DNA of 64,000 nucleotides from Shimia litoralis (GTDB taxonomy: Bacteria; Pseudomonadota; Alphaproteobacteria; Rhodobacterales; Rhodobacteraceae): the NCBI RefSeq assembly GCF_005518135.1, contig NZ_SULI01000011.1, positions 1 through 64,000 on the forward strand, read 5' to 3'. Position numbers and translations under genes: made by a program. How positions within the stretch are numbered: position 1 is the first letter of the stretch; every line of letters starts with the position of its first letter. Below, one piece after another: positions 1-7,870 of the stretch. The notes beneath the pieces are model-generated. The model had not been told where the DNA came from. It saw only the letters and a list, made by a program, of their open reading frames with translations, and did no database searches.

Positions 1-7
1 TACACAT

Positions 8-60
8 GGGTCATTTCTCAGTGACAATTCTGACCTCTACCGGGTCAGTTCTCAGTGACA
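8..60. mobile_element. Possible IS21-type insertion sequence end (remnant or right terminus)
   Basis: Two 19-bp direct repeats lie at 8-26 and 42-60. Both read GGGTCA(T/G)TTCTCAGTGACA and differ at one position. IS21-family elements typically carry such repeated terminal motifs and end in CA. On that model the element lies to the left of the window and stops at position 60. No transposase gene is visible, so it could be the end of an intact element or a leftover. Confidence 0.4.
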
Positions 61-265
61 TTCAACACTGACAACATTGGGGGCGTCTTGCATCAAGTTC
101 ATAGGATCGAGCCTTGCAGAATTGTGCATTAGCCCGGCAGTCCCTCATGGACTACCGAACCGATACAATATTATAACTTTGCAATCAATAGGTGCAATTT
201 GAGTTGTTGCGCCTTTCATGCGTTGAAACAAATTTACTGCAACGGAGTGGTTGAGCCAAGATAAT

Positions 266-550
266 ATGGCGCTTTTGAAACAAACATGGGCAGCACTGGC
301 TATTTTGAGTTGGGGTTCTGCCGCGATCGCGGGCAGTTGCCTGCCGCCTGTGCCGCCATGGATGCCCACCGATCCCGATGATGTCAGGGCATATGCTGAC
401 CTGTTGAGGCGTGACGCAGAGGCATACTTTGACGATGCCGAACAGTACTTCCGGTGCCAGGACCAAGAGCGACGTGAGGTTTTTGAGCAAGTGCGGGCAG
501 TCAGCGAAGACTATGCGCGCGTTTTGGAAGTTTTGAGGAGTGGTAGTTAG
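266..550 (+). CDS. Small exported protein of unknown function
   Basis: About 94 residues. Residues 1-23 form a typical signal peptide: a Lys-containing start, a hydrophobic stretch rich in Ala, Ile and Leu, and an AIAG cleavage region. The mature part begins with a Cys-Pro-Pro segment and continues as a mostly acidic helix rich in Asp, Glu, Arg and Tyr (about residues 45-90), with one more Cys. A GGAG motif sits at 244-247, so a TTG start at 251 (five residues longer) is possible. I chose the ATG at 266 because it gives the better signal peptide. The gene stands alone, divergent from the operon to its right. I recognise no family; a periplasmic location is the only inference. Confidence 0.5.
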   Translation: MALLKQTWAALAILSWGSAAIAGSCLPPVPPWMPTDPDDVRAYADLLRRDAEAYFDDAEQYFRCQDQERREVFEQVRAVSEDYARVLEVLRSGS

Positions 551-734
551 GAGTGGCTGCGTCGTCGCGAAAGCAGCCACTCACAATCATGGTGGCGAAG
601 GTCGCCAATGGGGGATTTTTGCCGTTCGTTTCTTGGGTTTTGAGGTCTGCTTTGCGCACTTTGCGGCCGATGCCAACGGCACTAAGGACACTCAGACTGT
701 TAATTTGTGCTCCAGATCACAAAGCGTCAACATT

Positions 735-1802
735 CTATTTTGCGCGCTGAAGCATGCCAAAGAGATCCCGCGGGTCGTCGGGGTCAGCGATGATGTCGAG
801 CTTTTCAAAATAGGGAATGTCGCGGAGCTGGTCGCGGACGTAGCGCAGTGCACTGAAGTCCTCGATGGCAAAGCCTACACCGTCAAAGAGCGTGATCTGG
901 CGGTCATTTGTCCGTCCGGGCGTGGTGCCTGTAATGACCTGCCACATCTCGGTGACAGGAAAGTCATCAGGCATTTGCTGAATTTCGCCTTCGATCCGGG
1001 TCTGGGGCGGATACTCCACAAAGACGTCAGAACGGGCCAAGATGTCCTTGTGCAACTCCGTTTTGCCGGGGCAATCACCGCCAATGGCGTTAATGTGGAC
1101 ACCGGCCCCGACCATGTTGTCCGACAGAATTGTGGCATACTGTTTATCGGCTGTGCATGTAGTAATGATCTGAGCACCTTCGATGGCTTCTTCCGGTGTC
1201 GCGCAAGCGACCAGCTTGAACCCTTGGCTTGACAGGTTGCGAACGGCTTTGTCGGTCGCTGCGCTGTCAATATCGTAAAGCCGAAGCGTGCTCACACCAT
1301 TGACCGCCCACATCGCCATGGCCTGAAACTCGGATTGCGCGCCATTGCCGATCATCGCCATTGTCGTGGCTCCCTTTGGTGCCAGATGGCTTGCCACCAT
1401 CGCGCTTGTCGCAGCCGTCCGCAGAGCTGTAAGCAAGGTCATCTCAGTCAGAAGTTCGGGATAGCCCGTATCAACACGCGCAAGCAGGCCGAAGGCCGTT
1501 ACAGTTTGCAGGCCCTCCCTCATGTTCTTGGGGTGGCCATTCACGTATTTGAAGCCGTAATCCTCACCGTCGGATGTCGGCATCAGTTCGATGACGCCCT
1601 CCTCGGAATGGCTGGCGACGCGCGGGGTCTTGTCGAATTGCTCCCATCGTTTGAAGTCATCTTCAATATAGCGCGACAGGTCTTTCAGCATGGTCTCTAC
1701 GCCAATGCTGTGGACCAGTTTCATCATGTTCTCCACGCTGACAAAGCGAATGAAGGCGAGATCGGATGGGGCGGGAGCCGTTGTTGTGGAAGGTGCGGAC
1801 AT
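735..1802 (-). CDS. ocd: Ornithine cyclodeaminase
   Basis: A 355-residue protein of the ornithine cyclodeaminase / mu-crystallin family, which converts L-ornithine to L-proline and ammonia using bound NAD+. The Rossmann segment with a GNGAQSEFQ motif lies near residue 150, and the early part carries the KYVNGHPKN segment that family members use near the substrate site. Length fits the longer OCD subgroup found in opine and arginine operons. It is the last gene of the minus-strand operon, starting 8 bases after the arginase stop. That makes it the final step of arginine to ornithine to proline. Family membership is clear; the substrate is inferred from the arginase next door. Confidence 0.9.
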   Translation of the reverse strand: MSAPSTTTAPAPSDLAFIRFVSVENMMKLVHSIGVETMLKDLSRYIEDDFKRWEQFDKTPRVASHSEEGVIELMPTSDGEDYGFKYVNGHPKNMREGLQTVTAFGLLARVDTGYPELLTEMTLLTALRTAATSAMVASHLAPKGATTMAMIGNGAQSEFQAMAMWAVNGVSTLRLYDIDSAATDKAVRNLSSQGFKLVACATPEEAIEGAQIITTCTADKQYATILSDNMVGAGVHINAIGGDCPGKTELHKDILARSDVFVEYPPQTRIEGEIQQMPDDFPVTEMWQVITGTTPGRTNDRQITLFDGVGFAIEDFSALRYVRDQLRDIPYFEKLDIIADPDDPRDLFGMLQRAK

Positions 1803-1810
1803 TCAGGGCC

Positions 1811-2737
1811 TCAAGTATAGCTATGGGTGGGGCGGTCGAATACGCGCCTGCCAAACAGGGATGCGGTTAGATCGACCATCAGGCTTGCGGTCTTGCCGCG
1901 ATCATCGAGAAAAGGATTAAGCTCGACGAGATCGAGTGATGTCACCAGATCACTGTCGTGGAGGATTTCCATCACAAGATGAGCCTCGCGGAAGGTCGCG
2001 CCGCCGGGAACAGTCGTGCCAACGGCTGGTGCTATAGACGGTTCCAAGAAATCTACGTCGAGCGAAACATGCAGTAGTCCGTTCGCGGCAGCGACCTTTT
2101 CGAGAAATTCGCGCAAGGGTGCTGCGATTCCCCGCTCATCGATGTAGCGCATGTCGATGGCTGTCATGCCAGATTGCTGAATGAACTCACGTTCTGGCTT
2201 GTCGACCGAACGTAGACCGATAAAACAGACGTTTTCGGTCGGAACAGGTGCGGGAACAGGCGGAAAGCCTTCAAAACCATCCTGCCCGGTTAGATAGGCA
2301 ATCGGTGTGCCATGCAGGTTGCCAGACGTCGTAGTCTGGGGCGTGTTGATGTCGGGATGAGCATCAAGCCACAGCACAAAAAGAGGTCTGCCTCGTTCAG
2401 CCGCATGCGCCGCAACACCTGCGACAGTCCCGAGTGACAACGCGTGATCGCCCCCCATGAACACGGGAAACCCTTGTTTCATGGCCGTCTTTGACGCCTT
2501 AGCCAGTTTTTCTGTCCATGAGATGCATTCGGTCAAAGCGTGAACCTCACCTTTCGGTGCGTCTTCAACCCAAACCGGTCCATCAACATTGCCCCGATCT
2601 TCGACCTGCCACCCAAGCGAAGACAATTCCTCAGCAATCCCAGCGGTGCGATAGGCATCGGGTCCCATGACGCAGCCCCGACGGCGTTTTCCGCAATCCA
2701 TGCCAGCACCAATCAGGATGCACTTTCCTACACTCAT
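1811..2737 (-). CDS. rocF: Arginase
   Basis: A 308-residue ureohydrolase, close to the usual 300-310 for arginase. The manganese-binding motifs are present in order: GGDH at about 95-98, DAHPD at 125-129, and DVDF at 227-230 preceded by Ser-Leu. It hydrolyses L-arginine to L-ornithine and urea in the cytoplasm. The start ATG is preceded by AAGGAG and overlaps the stop codon of the RidA-like gene by 4 bases, implying translational coupling. Agmatinase or formimidoglutamase are alternatives within the superfamily, but the ornithine cyclodeaminase immediately downstream argues for arginase. Confidence 0.92.
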   Translation of the reverse strand: MSVGKCILIGAGMDCGKRRRGCVMGPDAYRTAGIAEELSSLGWQVEDRGNVDGPVWVEDAPKGEVHALTECISWTEKLAKASKTAMKQGFPVFMGGDHALSLGTVAGVAAHAAERGRPLFVLWLDAHPDINTPQTTTSGNLHGTPIAYLTGQDGFEGFPPVPAPVPTENVCFIGLRSVDKPEREFIQQSGMTAIDMRYIDERGIAAPLREFLEKVAAANGLLHVSLDVDFLEPSIAPAVGTTVPGGATFREAHLVMEILHDSDLVTSLDLVELNPFLDDRGKTASLMVDLTASLFGRRVFDRPTHSYT

Positions 2738-3090
2738 CGCGATGCTCCTTCATCTACGGCTGCGGTCACGATCACCTCGACCAATAGATCTGATCCTGCC
2801 AAACGCGCTTCACCGCAGGCGCGCGCGGGTGCGTAGTTTTCTGGCACCCAAGCGTCCCAGACCTCGTTCATCGCATCGAAGTCATTCATATGCGCAAGCC
2901 AGACGATGGCTTGCAAGATGTGTTTCTTGGAAGACCCCGCCTCTTTCAACAAGGCGTCGACACGTGACAGGCAATCGCGGGTTTGTTCGGCAACATCCGC
3001 CCCGCTGCCCACCTGACCACACAAATAGACGGTGCCGTTGTGGGTGACGATCTTGCTCATGCGAGCGTTCGTGTGCTTTCGTTCGATCAT
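2734..3090 (-). CDS. RidA family protein (enamine/imine deaminase-like)
   Basis: A 118-residue YjgF/YER057c/UK114 (RidA) protein of the subgroup that begins with an Ile-Glu-Arg, Thr, Ala-Arg-Met pattern and continues YLCGQV. Arg near the C-terminal third (ARACGEARLA) fits the residue that binds the substrate carboxylate. RidA proteins hydrolyse reactive enamines and imines released by flavin or PLP enzymes. Here the obvious sources are the imine from the upstream dehydrogenase or from ornithine cyclodeaminase; this assignment is inference. It sits between the permease and arginase genes, overlapping arginase by 4 bases. Confidence 0.8.
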   Translation of the reverse strand: MIERKHTNARMSKIVTHNGTVYLCGQVGSGADVAEQTRDCLSRVDALLKEAGSSKKHILQAIVWLAHMNDFDAMNEVWDAWVPENYAPARACGEARLAGSDLLVEVIVTAAVDEGASR

Positions 3091-3104
3091 TGCGTTCTCA
3101 TCTT

Positions 3105-3866
3105 TCAGCGTGTCGGTTCGAGTGTGGCATCTGCAGGGGCATCTGTGCGCCGGTCAGCAAGGTGGCGCAGATAGCGGCGTTCCAGCCAACGGAAGACCCA
3201 TGTGATCACTAGGACGATCAGGAAATACAGCAGAGCCGCCGTGATGAAGCCTTCATAGGCAAGGTAGTAGCGTCCATTCAGCCAACGACCGACACCGAGG
3301 ATGTCTTGCAACGTGATGGTGCTGGCCACAACCGAGCCGTGCAGCATGAAGATCACCTCGTTCGAATAGGCTGGGATCGCCCGGCGGAATGCGGACGGCA
3401 GGATGATCCGCCGCATGCGAGACCCATAAGAATGCCCGGTTGCGATGGCCGCCTCGACTTCGCCCTTGGGCGTGTCGATGATCGCACCGCGCAGCAGTTC
3501 TGTCGTGTAGGCGGCCGTGTTAAGGGTGAAGGCGATAAAGGCACACCACCAGGCAGACGACAGGATTGGATCCCAGAGCCAGCTTTCGCGTACGGCCTCA
3601 AACTGACCCAGCCCGTAGTAAATCAGGAAGGTCTGCACCAAAAGTGGCGTGCCGCGGAACACATAGGTGTATGTCCAGACCATCGGGTTGAATATCGGAT
3701 GCCGTGATGCCCGGGCAATCGCCATCGGGATCGCGAGCACGCCGCCGCAAAGGAGCGCAAGAAATGTCAGGTTCAGAGTGACCCAAACGCCCCACAGAAA
3801 GCGGTCAAAGTTCTGAGCGACCAAACTGATGTCGAGTGGGATGAAGTCGAGAATGGCTTCCATCAC
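3105..3866 (-). CDS. Amino acid ABC transporter permease (HisM/OccM-type)
   Basis: A 253-residue inner-membrane permease of the polar amino acid uptake (HAAT) family, with about five hydrophobic segments. The cytoplasmic EAA loop is visible around residues 140-160 (GEVEAAIATGHSYGSRMRRIILP), which contacts the ATPase. It overlaps the first permease gene by only 4 bases or so after correction of that gene's frame end, as expected for a heterodimeric HisQ/HisM-type channel. The operon context with arginase and a dehydrogenase suggests import of arginine or an arginine-containing opine. Confidence 0.9.
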   Translation of the reverse strand: MMEAILDFIPLDISLVAQNFDRFLWGVWVTLNLTFLALLCGGVLAIPMAIARASRHPIFNPMVWTYTYVFRGTPLLVQTFLIYYGLGQFEAVRESWLWDPILSSAWWCAFIAFTLNTAAYTTELLRGAIIDTPKGEVEAAIATGHSYGSRMRRIILPSAFRRAIPAYSNEVIFMLHGSVVASTITLQDILGVGRWLNGRYYLAYEGFITAALLYFLIVLVITWVFRWLERRYLRHLADRRTDAPADATLEPTR

Positions 3867-4555
3867 ATCGCCCTCACGACACCGCGGCTGTATCTACGCT
3901 CCAGCGCGCGCAGCGCGAGGTCAGATACCGCTGTTAGAACCAGATAAATCACAAAGGCGGCGGCCATGAAGGTAAACAATTTTCCCGTGGATCGTCCCGC
4001 GGTGAAAGCATTGTAGACAAGGTCTTGCAGACCGATGACAGAGACCAGCGCAGTGGTCTTCAGTTGTACCAGCCAGTTGTTCGTGAAGCCCGGCAGCGCG
4101 TAGCGCACCATTTGTGGCCAAATGACATGGCGAAAAATTAGCGATTTTGGCATGCCGCAGCTGATCCCGGCCTCGATCTGCCCACGCGGGATTGCCATGA
4201 TGGCTCCGCGGAATGTTTCGGTAAAATAGGCGCCGAAAATAACGCCGATGGTCATAAAGCCGGAAACGAATTGGTTGACGTCCACATAGCCCCAAAGACC
4301 CGTGGAATATCCGATCGCATTTACCGTTACTTGCCCGCCAAAGAAGACCAAAAGGATCAAGACGAGGTCCGGCACTCCCCGCACTACAGAGGTGTAGACG
4401 CCTGCCAATCGTTGCGCCAAGCGCGACGATGACAGTTTGGCCCAAGCCCCGAGAAGACCAAGAGCCAGAGAGACAACCAAGGACGCCAATGCCAGTTGGA
4501 TCGTCACAATGGTGCCGTCAACCAGCTGAGATCGATATTCGAAAATGAGGTCCAT
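3863..4555 (-). CDS. Amino acid ABC transporter permease (HisQ/OccQ-type)
   Basis: A 230-residue permease, partner of the next gene. The EAA loop (GQIEAGISCGMPKSLIFRHVIWP) is near residues 130-150, with transmembrane stretches near 10-35, 55-75, 90-110, 170-190 and 200-220. I set the start at 4555 because GGAG lies six bases upstream of that ATG; a longer reading frame of ten more residues lacks such a site. It forms the inner-membrane channel together with the downstream permease, powered by the ATPase at 5414-6184. Confidence 0.9.
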   Translation of the reverse strand: MDLIFEYRSQLVDGTIVTIQLALASLVVSLALGLLGAWAKLSSSRLAQRLAGVYTSVVRGVPDLVLILLVFFGGQVTVNAIGYSTGLWGYVDVNQFVSGFMTIGVIFGAYFTETFRGAIMAIPRGQIEAGISCGMPKSLIFRHVIWPQMVRYALPGFTNNWLVQLKTTALVSVIGLQDLVYNAFTAGRSTGKLFTFMAAAFVIYLVLTAVSDLALRALERRYSRGVVRAM

Positions 4556-4574
4556 GGTGATCTCCGTTTGAATT

Positions 4575-4601
4575 CGCGGGGCCAAGCCGATTGGCCCCGC
4601 G
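4575..4601 (-). promoter_or_regulatory. Strong intercistronic stem-loop after the binding-protein gene
   Basis: A perfect 11-bp inverted repeat (CGCGGGGCCAA and its complement) with a 5-base loop sits 13 bases after the stop codon of the substrate-binding protein and 19 bases before the permease start. There is no T-run, so it is not a standard terminator. Such hairpins after binding-protein genes often protect the upstream mRNA and give the binding protein in excess over the membrane parts; that role is inferred here. Confidence 0.6.
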
Positions 4602-4614
4602 AGTGATCGCAGCC

Positions 4615-5391
4615 TTACTCAGGACGACCGCCGTAAATGTCGAAAGGGAAATACTTATCGTTGATCTGCGCGTAGGTACCGTTCTCGCGCAGTGCAAGGA
4701 TCGCTGCGCTGATCGCATCGCGCAACTCTTCTTCGCCCTGACGAACCGCAACCCCAACACCTTCGCCATAGCACTCCAGATCGGTTTGATCGCCACCAGC
4801 AAAGCCGAATTTCGCACCCTCATCAGTGGACAGGAAGCTCTTTTCCGCCAGCAGGCTGTCTGCCAGCTGTGCGTCGATACGGCCAATGGCCAGATCGCGG
4901 AAGACTTCTTCCTGAGTTGCATACAGAACGATTTCCGCATCCGGGAAGAATTTCTCGGCGTAGCACTGGTGGGTTGTACCACGCTGAAGCCCCAAGCGCT
5001 TACCCGCGAGACTCTCGGCAGTCCCTTCGATGGCGGAATCATTGCCAGCAACAACGCGCGCGGGCGTCTGGTAGTACTTCTGGGAGAAGTCGATCTGGGT
5101 CTTGCGCTCTTCGGTGATCGACATCGATGCGACAATAGCGTCGAATTTGCGTGCTTTAAGCGCAGGGATCATGCCGTCCCAGTCCTGCTCGACCAGAACA
5201 CATTCACGCTGAAGCTCTGCACAAAGCGCGTTGGCCATTTCGATGTCAAAGCCGACAAGCGTGCCGTCCGCTTCCTTTGACGAAAACGGAGGGTATGCCC
5301 CCTCAACGCCTACACGCAGCGGGTCTGCTGCCAATGCGGGTCCGGCGACTGCAAATGCCGCAACTGCGGCGAGGATAGTATTTCTGATCAT
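4615..5391 (-). CDS. Periplasmic amino acid/opine-binding protein of ABC importer
   Basis: A 258-residue solute-binding protein of family 3 (HisJ, ArgT, OccT and NocT relatives). A signal peptide of about 21 residues ends in ALA-A. The mature start DPLRVGVEGAYPPFS and later segments VGFDIEMANAL, DWDGMIPALKARKFDAI and MSITEERK are the standard landmarks of the two-lobed fold and ligand site. A good AAGGAGG precedes the ATG. It delivers a cationic amino acid or opine to the two permeases. The exact ligand cannot be read from the sequence. Confidence 0.9.
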   Translation of the reverse strand: MIRNTILAAVAAFAVAGPALAADPLRVGVEGAYPPFSSKEADGTLVGFDIEMANALCAELQRECVLVEQDWDGMIPALKARKFDAIVASMSITEERKTQIDFSQKYYQTPARVVAGNDSAIEGTAESLAGKRLGLQRGTTHQCYAEKFFPDAEIVLYATQEEVFRDLAIGRIDAQLADSLLAEKSFLSTDEGAKFGFAGGDQTDLECYGEGVGVAVRQGEEELRDAISAAILALRENGTYAQINDKYFPFDIYGGRPE

Positions 5392-5413
5392 GATGGTTCC
5401 TCCTTGGATTGGA

Positions 5414-6184
5414 TCAGTTCATTCGGGACAAAAAGGCCCGGAATTGCTCGGTTTCTGGATTGGTAAAGAGTTCAGACGGCGCGCCTTCTTCGCAGACCTC
5501 GCCCTGGTGCAGGAACACGGTCTTGGATGAAACATCGCGCGCAAAACCCATTTCGTGGGTAACGACAAGCATTGTGCGGCCCTCGTCTGCCAGATCCCGC
5601 ATGACGCTGAGAACTTCGCCCACAAGCTCAGGATCAAGCGCCGAAGTTGGCTCATCAAACAGCATCACATCCGGGTCCATCGCCAAAGCGCGGGCAATGG
5701 CGACGCGCTGCTGTTGGCCGCCGGACAAATGCGCAGGGTAATAGTCGGCGCGGTCCGAAAGCCCGACCTTGGCAAGCAATGCTTGCGCCTTTTCGCGCGC
5801 CTCTGCTTTTGGGGTTTTCTGAACGAAAACCGGGCCCTCCAACACGTTCTCCAGCACCGTCATGTGGGACCACAAATTAAACCCTTGGAACACCATCGCG
5901 AGGCGGGATCGCATGCGCTCAACCTGTCTGATGTCCTCGGGAACCGTTTCGCCATGCCGGTTCTGTTTCATGCGCATCTTCTCACCGGCGAGGTAAACAT
6001 CGCCGGAATTGGGTGTCTCAAGCAGGTTGATGCAACGCAAAAACGTGCTTTTGCCGGAGCCAGAAGCCCCGAGGATTGCAATCACATCGCCCTTTTGCGC
6101 TTCCATCGAGACGCCCTTGATGACGTGATGTGCGCCAAAACTCTTGTGCAAGTCATCAACTTTGAGTGCTGGGTGATCAGCCAT
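5414..6184 (-). CDS. Amino acid ABC transporter ATP-binding protein (HisP/OccP-type)
   Basis: A 256-residue ATPase. Walker A is GASGSGKST at 39-47, the Q-loop is VFQGFNLW, the signature is LSGGQQQR, Walker B is MLFDEPTSALD, and the switch His follows in VVTHEMGF. It powers the two permeases downstream. The start is the second of two in-frame ATGs (6184): AGGAGG lies 7 bases before it and only 1 base before the first. The gene starts 2 bases after the stop of the dehydrogenase alpha subunit, so transport and oxidation are co-expressed. Confidence 0.93.
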   Translation of the reverse strand: MADHPALKVDDLHKSFGAHHVIKGVSMEAQKGDVIAILGASGSGKSTFLRCINLLETPNSGDVYLAGEKMRMKQNRHGETVPEDIRQVERMRSRLAMVFQGFNLWSHMTVLENVLEGPVFVQKTPKAEAREKAQALLAKVGLSDRADYYPAHLSGGQQQRVAIARALAMDPDVMLFDEPTSALDPELVGEVLSVMRDLADEGRTMLVVTHEMGFARDVSSKTVFLHQGEVCEEGAPSELFTNPETEQFRAFLSRMN

Positions 6185-6186
6185 GA

Positions 6187-7560
6187 TCATGCCTCCTGAG
6201 ACGGTGCGAGCGCGGCCAATTCGCCGAGCTTCACAGGTTTGATGGGTGTGCGTGCGCGTGGTACTGTTGCCTCTGCGCCGCAGGATATGAGGATGCCGCG
6301 AACGGTCAGGTCGCACATGCGCCCTTGGCAGGGTCCCATGCCGGCGCGTGTCGCGGTCTTGACTTGTCGTGGACCCTGGGCGCCGCTGCGGTGGGCAGTG
6401 CGGATGGCCTCGGCGGAAATTTCCTCGCAACGGCAGACAATCGTGTCACCCACTGGGTCGGAAAGTTCTGGGATCGGTGCGTATGCAGCATCGAGAAAAG
6501 GGCGGATCGCCATAGCCTGCCGCAAGTCAGCAAGCGGTCCCGCCGCGCGTTGGTTGCGCTTGTCTTCGCTTAGCCGATCAAGCCGGTGCAGAATGTTTAA
6601 AGCCGCAAGCTCACCCGCAGCTTTCGCTGCATCTGCACCGCCGATCCCAGCACCGTCACCCGCGATGTGCAACCCAGGAACGTCGGTGCCGCCCCATTGA
6701 TCAGTGACCGGCTGATACGCCTTTTGCACATCGTTCCACACATGTTTAACACCGCTTGCGCGGCTCATGTGGGTGGAAGGAACTACGCCTTGATGCATGA
6801 GTACTAGCGGCGTGACCAGAGTACGTGTTCGGGCAGCGGAATTGAATGAGAGGGATAAATCGCCTGTCGCAGTTTGCGTCGCGACAAATCCCGACGCGCC
6901 TGTAAATCGCGGTACGCCAGCGCGTTTGATCTTGCGGATCATTCCGAGGCCTTTGATCAGCGTGGGTGCTGCCAACAGCGCACGCGGCAAATGGCGGGAA
7001 GCGCCTATCAAGCTGCGCATGGATTGTGTTTCAACCAGCGCTTTCGGCGGCGCACCCGCGTCAATCATTTGCGCGGCGATCAGATATAGCAGTGGCCCCG
7101 ACCCTGCCAAAACAGCGTCGCGCGGGAGCAGGCCTGCGTTTTTCATCAGCACCTGAGCGGCACCCGCTGACATGACACCAGGCAATGTCCATCCGGGGAA
7201 TGGGGTCGGGCGCTCCTGCGCGCCGCCCGCCAGAAGAACATGCGGGGCCGTTGAGACCCGACTGACCCCGTCTTGAGACCAGACAACGCGCGATCCCGGC
7301 TCCAGCCGCCAGACCGAGGCGCCAAATTCCTGCCGGACATTTGCCACGTCGAGCCCATCAACAAGGGCGCGTCCTGCCAAGTATTCTTTGCCCAAGTAGG
7401 CTTTGCGACCCGCGTTCAATGCAAAATCGCGATAGATTTGCCCGCCTGCGCGCGGCTGTTCATCCAGAAGCAACACGCGCAAACCACCGCGCGCTGCGGA
7501 CGACGCTGCAGCCATGCCCGCCGGTCCTGCGCCGATTATGATGAGATCCGCGTCACTCAT
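6187..7560 (-). CDS. Opine-oxidase-type dehydrogenase, large FAD subunit (OoxA/NoxA/HcnB-like)
   Basis: A 457-residue flavoprotein. An N-terminal FAD-binding Rossmann motif (IIIGAGPAGM, about residues 6-15) and a second nucleotide-binding segment (VLAGSGPLLYLIAAQ) are visible. The C-terminal part carries a BFD-like [2Fe-2S] motif, C-x-C-x32-C-x4-C (VCRCEE then PCQGRMC). This layout is shared by octopine/nopaline oxidase A, hydrogen cyanide synthase B and the D-hydroxyproline dehydrogenase alpha subunit. With its two partner genes it would oxidise an N-substituted amino acid, passing electrons inward to the membrane chain. Arginase and ornithine cyclodeaminase in the same operon favour an arginine-derived opine over proline or glycine. 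The ATG at 7560 overlaps the ferredoxin-like gene by 8 bases; a GTG three codons upstream is the alternative start. Confidence 0.85.
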   Translation of the reverse strand: MSDADLIIIGAGPAGMAAASSAARGGLRVLLLDEQPRAGGQIYRDFALNAGRKAYLGKEYLAGRALVDGLDVANVRQEFGASVWRLEPGSRVVWSQDGVSRVSTAPHVLLAGGAQERPTPFPGWTLPGVMSAGAAQVLMKNAGLLPRDAVLAGSGPLLYLIAAQMIDAGAPPKALVETQSMRSLIGASRHLPRALLAAPTLIKGLGMIRKIKRAGVPRFTGASGFVATQTATGDLSLSFNSAARTRTLVTPLVLMHQGVVPSTHMSRASGVKHVWNDVQKAYQPVTDQWGGTDVPGLHIAGDGAGIGGADAAKAAGELAALNILHRLDRLSEDKRNQRAAGPLADLRQAMAIRPFLDAAYAPIPELSDPVGDTIVCRCEEISAEAIRTAHRSGAQGPRQVKTATRAGMGPCQGRMCDLTVRGILISCGAEATVPRARTPIKPVKLGELAALAPSQEA

Positions 7561-7870
7561 CTGTATCACCGTTCAGCCTGCGCAATCCGTTTTGGCGGCG
7601 GACCACCATACCATCCTCTGCAACTGTCATGCAGCCCTGCACGTTCGCTTTGCCATCGATCTCCAACAGGCATTCGAAACACACACCCATCATGCAATAG
7701 GCCGCACGTGGCGTTTCATGGGCCGTGGTCCGAAACGCTTTGCCCGAATGGGCAAGCACCGCAGCGGCAACAGTATCTCCGGGCAGCGCCTCGATGGGCG
7801 CGCCATCCAGCGTCATGGTGATGCACTCCTCTGCCTCAGGCCGCGGGAGAAAGCGTGAATCGATCTTCAT
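7553..7870 (-). CDS. Opine-oxidase-type dehydrogenase, small [2Fe-2S] subunit (HcnA-like)
   Basis: About 105 residues, a ferredoxin-like small subunit. Four Cys form C-x4-C-x2-C-x12-C (YCMMGVCFEC then QGC), the plant-type [2Fe-2S] pattern. The GDTVAAAVLAHSGKAFR segment before it is typical of the small subunits of hydrogen cyanide synthase and opine or hydroxyproline dehydrogenases. It should shuttle electrons between the two flavin subunits encoded on either side. Its start overlaps the end of the beta-subunit gene by about 35 bases, and its end overlaps the alpha-subunit gene by 8. Confidence 0.87.
   Translation of the reverse strand: MKIDSRFLPRPEAEECITMTLDGAPIEALPGDTVAAAVLAHSGKAFRTTAHETPRAAYCMMGVCFECLLEIDGKANVQGCMTVAEDGMVVRRQNGLRRLNGDTDE

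Noticed and set aside
540-1232. A 230-codon plus-strand frame
   Set aside because: Antisense to ornithine cyclodeaminase, with no recognisable domain.
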